NCBI GenBank assembly: GCA_036501185.1
Contig: DASYAU010000075.1
Coordinates: 1 to 64,000 of the forward strand
Direction: 5' to 3'
Length of the DNA: 64,000 nucleotides
Origin: Korobacter sp036501185
GTDB lineage: Bacteria; Acidobacteriota; Terriglobia; Terriglobales; Acidobacteriaceae
Under the pieces are notes generated by a model. The model was not told the origin of the DNA, ran no database searches, and worked only from the letters and a program-made list of their open reading frames with translations. The translations under genes were made by a program, and so were the position numbers. Within the stretch, counting starts at the first letter, position 1, and each line of letters begins with the position of its first letter. Positions 59,496 through 64,000 of this stretch are shown piece after piece.

Positions 59496-60116
59496 ATGGC
59501 GCGCGTAATACGCTTCCTGTTTGCTGGGATGTTGCTATTTTGTACCACGATTCTGTGCGCACAGGAGCGGCATCTTGGTGATCCCCTAGCGCGTTCGCTG
59601 TTCGAGCGCTCATCGTTTGCGCATGGCTATATCCATGGGTACGAGCGGGGATTTCATGACGGCGATCTTGACCTGCAACTTGGACGACAACCGGGAGACC
59701 CAACCGAATTCCACGACTACAAGCGCGCGACCGAAGGCTATGACCATGCATTCGGACCGAAGTCGACGTGGAAAGATGGGTACAAGGATGGGTTCCTGGC
59801 AGGCTACTCAGACGCCGTGCGGATGCTTCCGTTTCGCGCATTCGTGACGCTGCGCAAGGCGGCGGAAGGCGTAGCCCCCGCGAAACAGGCCTCGCAAGTC
59901 TTTGACAAGAACTTCCGCGATGGGTACGAAGCGGGTCGAAGCCAAGGCGCCCAGGATGGACGAGACCAGGCGGTTGCGGATCCGATCGTGCCGCCGTGCA
60001 TGCAACTGCCTGGGGAGTCGTGCGACGCGTTTGAGAAGGGGTTCAACGTCGGCTACGACGATGGGTATCAGAACCAGACGGCGAAGGGGTCGAAGGTGCA
60101 GGTGGCGGGGAAGTGA
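59496..60116 (+). CDS. Secreted protein with GY-rich repeats
   Basis: 206 residues from ATG 59496. Signal peptide VIRFLFAGMLLFCTTILCAQ, then four loose repeats built on aromatic-glycine pairs: FAHGYIHGYERGFHDGD, WKDGYKDGFLAGYSDA, FRDGYEAGRSQGAQDG, FEKGFNVGYDDGYQ. Two cysteines (CMQLPGESC). Such GYxxGY repeats suggest an amphipathic helix or metal/glycan binding, but I do not recognise the family. Confidence 0.65.
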   Translation: MARVIRFLFAGMLLFCTTILCAQERHLGDPLARSLFERSSFAHGYIHGYERGFHDGDLDLQLGRQPGDPTEFHDYKRATEGYDHAFGPKSTWKDGYKDGFLAGYSDAVRMLPFRAFVTLRKAAEGVAPAKQASQVFDKNFRDGYEAGRSQGAQDGRDQAVADPIVPPCMQLPGESCDAFEKGFNVGYDDGYQNQTAKGSKVQVAGK

Positions 60117-60132
60117 CGTTAGTGTCCGAAAA

Positions 60133-60175
60133 GGAATTCCCAGGTTTGGAAAATCGCCAAACCTGGGGCACCCGG
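60133..60175. repeat. GGGTGCCCC hairpin element
   Basis: On the minus strand GGGTGCCCCAGGTTTGGCG, then TTTTCCAAACCTGGG; 11-bp stem 60139-60149 with 60157-60167. Nearly the same as 33394-33436. Lies between convergent genes (GY-repeat and korC) and can terminate both. Confidence 0.65.
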
Positions 60176-60183
60176 GAAGTTCG

Positions 60184-60795
60184 TTATTGGACGCCGTCGA
60201 AGACTTGGACTTCGGAAGGCTCGTCGCCGGTTTCCTGTTTTGTCTCCAACGCGGTTATGCCGTAGTCGTAGCCTTTGTCGAAGGCCTTGAGGTTTAGTTC
60301 GCGGAAGCTCGGCGGGACCGAATCGGCTACGGCTTGGCGGAGTGCGTCTTTGGCGACCAGGCCGGTGACGGCGGCGGTGAAGCCGACCATCACGATGTTC
60401 AGTACCATGCGCTTGCCGAGTTCTTCGGCGAGACGCGTCGCCGGACAGCTGTAGACTTTTCCGGCCGACGACAATCCTGAAATCTTGACCAGATCTTGTT
60501 CGACGATGAGCGTGCCGCCGTCTTTCAACTCGGGCGCGAACTTTGAGTAGGCTTCCTGCGACATGACGATCAAGACATCGGGATTGGTGACGTAGGGATA
60601 GAGAACGGGGTTGGAATCGATGATGACCTGCGCGCTGCAGGCGCCGCCACGCGCTTCGGGGCCAAAGTTCTGGGTCATGGTGGCGTAGCCGCCCGCAATG
60701 ATGGAAGCGGCACGGCCGATGACGATGGCGGAGAGGATGACGCCTTGTCCGCCGAATCCGGCGATACGAATTTCGGTTAGCTGCAATCGCTGCAT
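60184..60795 (-). CDS. korC: 2-oxoacid:ferredoxin oxidoreductase gamma subunit
   Basis: 203 residues. EIRIAGFGGQGVILSAIVIGRA and QNFGPEARGGACSAQVIIDS are the gamma-subunit signatures, with VLIVMSQEAYSKF. Last gene of korDABC; its start overlaps korB by 19 bases (ATG 60795; another at 60810). The gamma domain closes the CoA site of the complex. Ends in a hairpin repeat. Confidence 0.92.
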   Translation of the reverse strand: MQRLQLTEIRIAGFGGQGVILSAIVIGRAASIIAGGYATMTQNFGPEARGGACSAQVIIDSNPVLYPYVTNPDVLIVMSQEAYSKFAPELKDGGTLIVEQDLVKISGLSSAGKVYSCPATRLAEELGKRMVLNIVMVGFTAAVTGLVAKDALRQAVADSVPPSFRELNLKAFDKGYDYGITALETKQETGDEPSEVQVFDGVQ

Positions 60796-61670
60796 GACAT
60801 CTCCTCGCATGAGAGCTCTTCGGTTTCGACGTACTCATCGCCAAGCGTCTCGTGAAGTTTGTTCTGCATGAGTTCCATGTAGTTGGGGCGCTCGATGTCG
60901 ACGAACTTCCCGACGACGATTTCACCCTGGCGGGAGAGCGCGACTTCCTTGGTATTGGCGCCGTGCTTCACCTTGCTCATGGCCTTGTAGTACTTCATGG
61001 TGTCGAGGCCGTCGCCCATTTTGTTGCGGCGCTGGTAGAGCGTGGGGCAGGGAGAGACGATCTCGAGGAAGCAGAAGCCCTTCTTCTTAAACATTTCCTG
61101 CAAGGTCTTGGTGATCTGGCGGACGTGGAAGGTGGTCCAGCGAGCGACGTAGACGGCGCCGGAGGCTTCGACGAGGTAGGGCAGGTTGAAGGCGGGATCG
61201 AAGGTGCCGTAGGGAGCGGTGGAAGTGATGACGTCGCCGGGAGTTGCCGGGCCCGTCTGACCGCCGGTCATGGCGTAAATCAGATTGTTCACGCAGATGA
61301 CCTTGAGGTCGATGTTGCGGCGGGCGGCGTGAATCAGATGGTTGCCGCCGATGGCGAAGAGATCGCCGTCTCCACTGTAGACGACGACTTGCGTCTTGGG
61401 GCTGGCGAGTTTCAGGCCGGTGGCGAAGGGGATAGCGCGACCGTGGGTGGTGTGGAACGAGTCGAGGTTGACGTAGCCGGCGACGCGTCCGGTGCAGCCA
61501 ATGCCGCTGACGATGGCCATGGAATCGGCATCCATAGCGGATTCGATAAGGGCGCGCGAGAAGCAGTTGACGGTGGTGCCGATGCCGCAGCCCGGACACC
61601 AGATGTGCGGCATGCGGTCAGTGCGAAGGAACGGTTCTACCGGATTTCCGGGATGCACAAGGTTGTTCAT
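60777..61670 (-). CDS. korB: 2-oxoacid:ferredoxin oxidoreductase beta subunit
   Basis: 297 residues. Thiamine-diphosphate and [4Fe-4S] binding: WCPGCGIGTTVNCF, GIGCTGRVAGYVN, HGRAIPFATGLKLA, YSGDGDLFAIGGNHL...NNLIYAMTGGQ pattern, and CPTLYQRRN. The C-terminus CEEMSCSDCS has three extra cysteines beyond the usual set. ATGA overlap with korA. Length and lack of a fused gamma domain fit the Oor/Kor (2-oxoglutarate) type rather than pyruvate synthase, but substrate is inferred. Confidence 0.93.
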   Translation of the reverse strand: MNNLVHPGNPVEPFLRTDRMPHIWCPGCGIGTTVNCFSRALIESAMDADSMAIVSGIGCTGRVAGYVNLDSFHTTHGRAIPFATGLKLASPKTQVVVYSGDGDLFAIGGNHLIHAARRNIDLKVICVNNLIYAMTGGQTGPATPGDVITSTAPYGTFDPAFNLPYLVEASGAVYVARWTTFHVRQITKTLQEMFKKKGFCFLEIVSPCPTLYQRRNKMGDGLDTMKYYKAMSKVKHGANTKEVALSRQGEIVVGKFVDIERPNYMELMQNKLHETLGDEYVETEELSCEEMSCSDCS

Positions 61671-62824
61671 CGCAACACCTCCACGATGGCGTTCAGGATG
61701 TCATCAGGCCGATGGACGCTGCCGCCGGCGTGGGAAACGAGTTTCGTTTTGCACAAGCCGTTAGCGGCGCGCTCGACTTCGCGGACCATCTGGCCGAGGT
61801 TGAGTTCGGGAACGACCAAGCCCTTCACCTTGCCGGCGATGGCGCGAATTTGTTTTTCGGGAAACGGCCAGGCGGTAATGATGCGGAACTTGCCCACCTT
61901 CAGGCCGCGCTCTCTCGCGAGATCGACGGCGCGTTGTGCAACTCGCGAGGTGATGCCATAGGAGACGACAACGACGTCTGCGCCTTCGATGTCGCTCTCT
62001 TCGTAGAGGACGATGTCGTCCACGTTGTCGAGGATCTTGCTCTTCAGGCGCTTCATCAGCTTGTCCTGGACGGCGGGCGTCATGTTGGGGTAGCCGCGTT
62101 CGTCGTGGGTGAGGCCGGTGACGTGGACATTGTAGCCGCGGCCGAGATGCGCCATTTCGGGGGCATCGTGCTCGGCGGGAGCGTAGAGATGGAAGTTGTT
62201 CGGATCCTTCGTCGTGAAGTGACGGGGCTCGACATAGATCGCGTCGGCGTTGGGGATGACGACTTTCTCGGTCATGTGGCCGACGACTTCGTCGAGCATG
62301 ACGAGGACGGGCAGGCGATATTTCTCGGCGTAGTTGAAGGCCTTGATGGTGAGATCGAAGCACTCCTGCGGAGAGTTGGGACAGAGCGCGATGATTTCGT
62401 AGTCGCCGTGCGAGCCCCAGCGGGCTTGCATCATGTCGCCTTGCGCGGGGAGGGTGGGCAGGCCGGTGGAAGGGCCGCCGCGCTGAACGTCGATGAAGAC
62501 GCAGGGCGTTTCGGTCATCACTGCGTAGCCGAGGTGCTCCATCATTAAAGAGAAGCCGGGTCCGGAGGTGACGGTGAAGGCTTTGGCTCCGCCCCAGACT
62601 GCGCCTTGCAGGGTGATGGAGGCTGCCAGCTCGTCTTCCATCTGGATGAAGGTGCCGCCGACTTTCGGAATGCGGGCGGCGAAGCGCTCAACCACTTCGG
62701 TGGAAGGCGTGATGGGATAGCCGGAAGAGAAGCGTGCGCCAGCTGCGAGTGCTCCTTCGCAGCAGGCGTGGTCGCCGTCTAAGAAATGGGAGCCGGTGAG
62801 GACTCCTGCAGGATCAGCTTGCAT
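61667..62824 (-). CDS. korA: 2-oxoacid:ferredoxin oxidoreductase alpha subunit
   Basis: 385 residues. ACCEGALAAGARFSSGYPITPSTE, IQMEDELAASITLQGAVWGGAK, TSGPGFSLMMEHLGYAVMTETP and DVQRGGPSTGLPT are family landmarks of KorA/OorA. It carries the pyrimidine-binding and CoA-transfer regions of the oxidoreductase. Start overlaps the korD stop by 11 bases. Part of a D-A-B-C operon, the same order as oorDABC of Helicobacter. Confidence 0.94.
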   Translation of the reverse strand: MQADPAGVLTGSHFLDGDHACCEGALAAGARFSSGYPITPSTEVVERFAARIPKVGGTFIQMEDELAASITLQGAVWGGAKAFTVTSGPGFSLMMEHLGYAVMTETPCVFIDVQRGGPSTGLPTLPAQGDMMQARWGSHGDYEIIALCPNSPQECFDLTIKAFNYAEKYRLPVLVMLDEVVGHMTEKVVIPNADAIYVEPRHFTTKDPNNFHLYAPAEHDAPEMAHLGRGYNVHVTGLTHDERGYPNMTPAVQDKLMKRLKSKILDNVDDIVLYEESDIEGADVVVVSYGITSRVAQRAVDLARERGLKVGKFRIITAWPFPEKQIRAIAGKVKGLVVPELNLGQMVREVERAANGLCKTKLVSHAGGSVHRPDDILNAIVEVLR

Positions 62825-63098
62825 CGCTGGCCTCCTCGGTGGGTTCGGCAGTGGAATCCGCCGGGGCGTCTGCCGCCTTGGTTCCCTTCACGCGGTATCC
62901 GTAGATGGCGAAGTCGGGGCAAAACATGCCGCAGAGATCGCAACCGCTGCATTTATCGGGGTTGATGGCGTGGGGAGGGTGATAACCCTTCGAATTGAAA
63001 GCGGAGGACAGCTCCAGGACCTTCGTCGGGCAGAACTCGACGCAGAAGCCGCAGGCTTTGCATCGTTCCACGACGATCTGCACGGTACCACGTGCCAT
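62814..63098 (-). CDS. korD: 2-oxoacid:ferredoxin oxidoreductase delta subunit (ferredoxin)
   Basis: 94 residues. Two [4Fe-4S] motifs: CKACGFCVEFCPTKVL and CSGCDLCGMFCPDFAI. It links the catalytic subunits to free ferredoxin. First gene of the operon; a CRP/FNR-type dyad lies about 107 bases upstream. Acidic Ala/Glu tail at the C-terminus. Confidence 0.94.
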   Translation of the reverse strand: MARGTVQIVVERCKACGFCVEFCPTKVLELSSAFNSKGYHPPHAINPDKCSGCDLCGMFCPDFAIYGYRVKGTKAADAPADSTAEPTEEASDAS

Positions 63099-63203
63099 GG
63101 CTAACCTCGAGTCCGGCCAGATTTGGAGGCCGGATAAAATTCGGCGCTAAGATTTCTACAACCCCAGCGTTGGTTGATTGTCTATTGGAATAAACAACAG
63201 GGA

Positions 63204-63219
63204 AGTGACGCTTATCACA
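63204..63219. promoter_or_regulatory. CRP/FNR-type dyad upstream of kor
   Basis: AGTGA-CGCTTA-TCACA, a perfect GTGA-N6-TCAC dyad, 106-121 bases before korD and 135 bases before the divergent peptidase gene. Confidence 0.5.
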
Positions 63220-63353
63220 TAGGGTTGTGAGGTAAAACGGGAGGGATTCTGTCTACCGGGTGTGCCTGGGGTTATTGCGCCAGAATGCGTGGAGGCGTCA
63301 CGCATTCTCCGGCGTACAATGGGTCGCCCAAAACCCTTCACGCCGGAGGCTTC

Positions 63354-64000
63354 ATGAGAAAAATCCTGTTCGGCTACATTGCACTTTTTTTTTGGCTGGT
63401 TTCATTCGCGGCAGCGCAATCCAATGATTTCGTAAAACCCGCCGACAACTTCGTCGTTGAGAACATTCCGCCTATTCCGGCTGCGATCGATCAGCAGACG
63501 CACCGTTATGGTGAGTCGCGAGCGGCCAGCATTACAGCTTGGAATCCGCTGCGGCACGAGATGCTGATCCTCACGAGGTTCGGCGACGTGAACCAGATCC
63601 ACATGGTGAAAATGCCCGGAGGCGAGCGAGAGCAGATGACGTTTTATCCGGACCGGGTGAGTGGTGCGACGTTTGAGCCGCGCGGCCGGTTTTATATCTT
63701 CTCGAAGGATATTGGGGGCGGGGAGTGGTACCAGTTCTATCGCTACGACCTGGCGAGCGGAGATGTTTCGCTTTTGACGGATGGGAAGTCGCGCAACGTT
63801 GGGCTGATGATGGGGCACAACGATTCGCGGATCGCGTATATGTCGACGCGGCGGGATAACGCGGACACCGATCTGTGGACGATGGATTCGGCGGACAACA
63901 AATCTGACCACATGCTGCTTGAACTGCAAGGCGGAGGGTGGCACGCCACGGATTGGTCGCAGGATGGGCGCCAGCTTCTGCTGGTGAACGAGTTTTCTAT
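63354..64000 (+). CDS. S9-type peptidase, N-terminal part, runs off the window
   Basis: 215 residues visible. Signal peptide MRKILFGYIALFFWLVSFAA, then beta-propeller blades of the TolB/DPP type: SITAWNPLRHEMLILTRFG, GATFEPRGRFYIFSKDIGGG, NDSRIAYMSTRRDNADTDLW, DWSQDGRQLLLVNEF. This is the N-terminal half of secreted prolyl oligopeptidase-family enzymes; the hydrolase domain would lie beyond the edge. A run of nine T bases inside the signal peptide codon set (about 63385-63393) is a slippage-prone spot. GGAGG ribosome site upstream. Confidence 0.8.
   Translation, partial: MRKILFGYIALFFWLVSFAAAQSNDFVKPADNFVVENIPPIPAAIDQQTHRYGESRAASITAWNPLRHEMLILTRFGDVNQIHMVKMPGGEREQMTFYPDRVSGATFEPRGRFYIFSKDIGGGEWYQFYRYDLASGDVSLLTDGKSRNVGLMMGHNDSRIAYMSTRRDNADTDLWTMDSADNKSDHMLLELQGGGWHATDWSQDGRQLLLVNEFS

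Noticed and set aside
61712..62548. Long plus-strand frame opposite korA
   Set aside because: Antisense to a clear KorA and without protein-family features.

Overview
The window looks like the chromosome of an Acidobacteriota member of the Terriglobia/Koribacter type. The reasons are high-GC coding, a (D)-A-B-C 2-oxoacid:ferredoxin oxidoreductase operon, a membrane-anchored wHTH regulator and a cyclase-TM-TPR protein of a kind common in that group, a secreted sedolisin, and many copies of an intergenic hairpin that begins GGGTGCCCC. This placement is inference from gene content; no rRNA gene is present. I see no rRNA, tRNA, CRISPR array, attachment site or replication origin.

Layout. 1-5.3 kb: end of an ABC-2 exporter, an NfnB/NfnA-type electron-bifurcating transhydrogenase pair, and a class I aminotransferase. 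5.4-11.5 kb: pyruvate dehydrogenase complex (aceE, two-lipoyl aceF, lpdA). 11.5-30.5 kb: housekeeping and stress genes (DUF2062, HDAC-like, dienelactone hydrolase, msrB, NimA-like flavoprotein, glutaredoxin, cyclase/TPR protein, rhodanese-ECF sigma-OsmC, BlaI/M56 pair, thioredoxin, LysR/cupin/azoreductase, nagA). 30.6-45.9 kb: a signalling and redox region with a candidate sigma54-dependent small RNA, an NtrC-type two-component pair, a membrane redox operon (GcvH-like, HybA-like, HybB/NrfD-like, GDH-like), a tandem Usp protein, an M28 peptidase, and a second set of two-component genes. 46-50.7 kb: a fused LptC/LptA protein plus LptB, and two smaller genes. 50.8-54.6 kb: an accessory island, visibly more AT-rich, with an IS1595-type transposase, an NYN-domain gene with a tiny partner, a strongly folded RNA behind a perfect consensus promoter, and a Mu Com-like zinc protein. 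54.6-64 kb: an acidobacterial hypothetical gene, a sedolisin, a TPR protein, a GY-repeat secreted protein, the korDABC operon, and the start of an S9 peptidase.

How it fits together. Carbon flows through NAD-linked pyruvate dehydrogenase, while Kor and Nfn connect 2-oxoacids and NAD(P)H to the low-potential ferredoxin pool. GTGA-N6-TCAC dyads of CRP/FNR type lie upstream of nfn, kor, the NtrC-type kinase gene and the Usp gene, with a weaker one before the GcvH/Hyb-like operon, so one redox or energy regulator may link them. Three GG-N10-GC (-24/-12) promoters precede the small RNA, the GcvH/Hyb-like operon and a receiver-domain gene, and an NtrC-family activator is encoded among them. The redox operon is odd because the GcvH-like protein lacks the lipoyl lysine, the GDH-like protein lacks its catalytic lysine and dinucleotide-binding glycines, and the HybA-like gene carries an in-frame amber codon.
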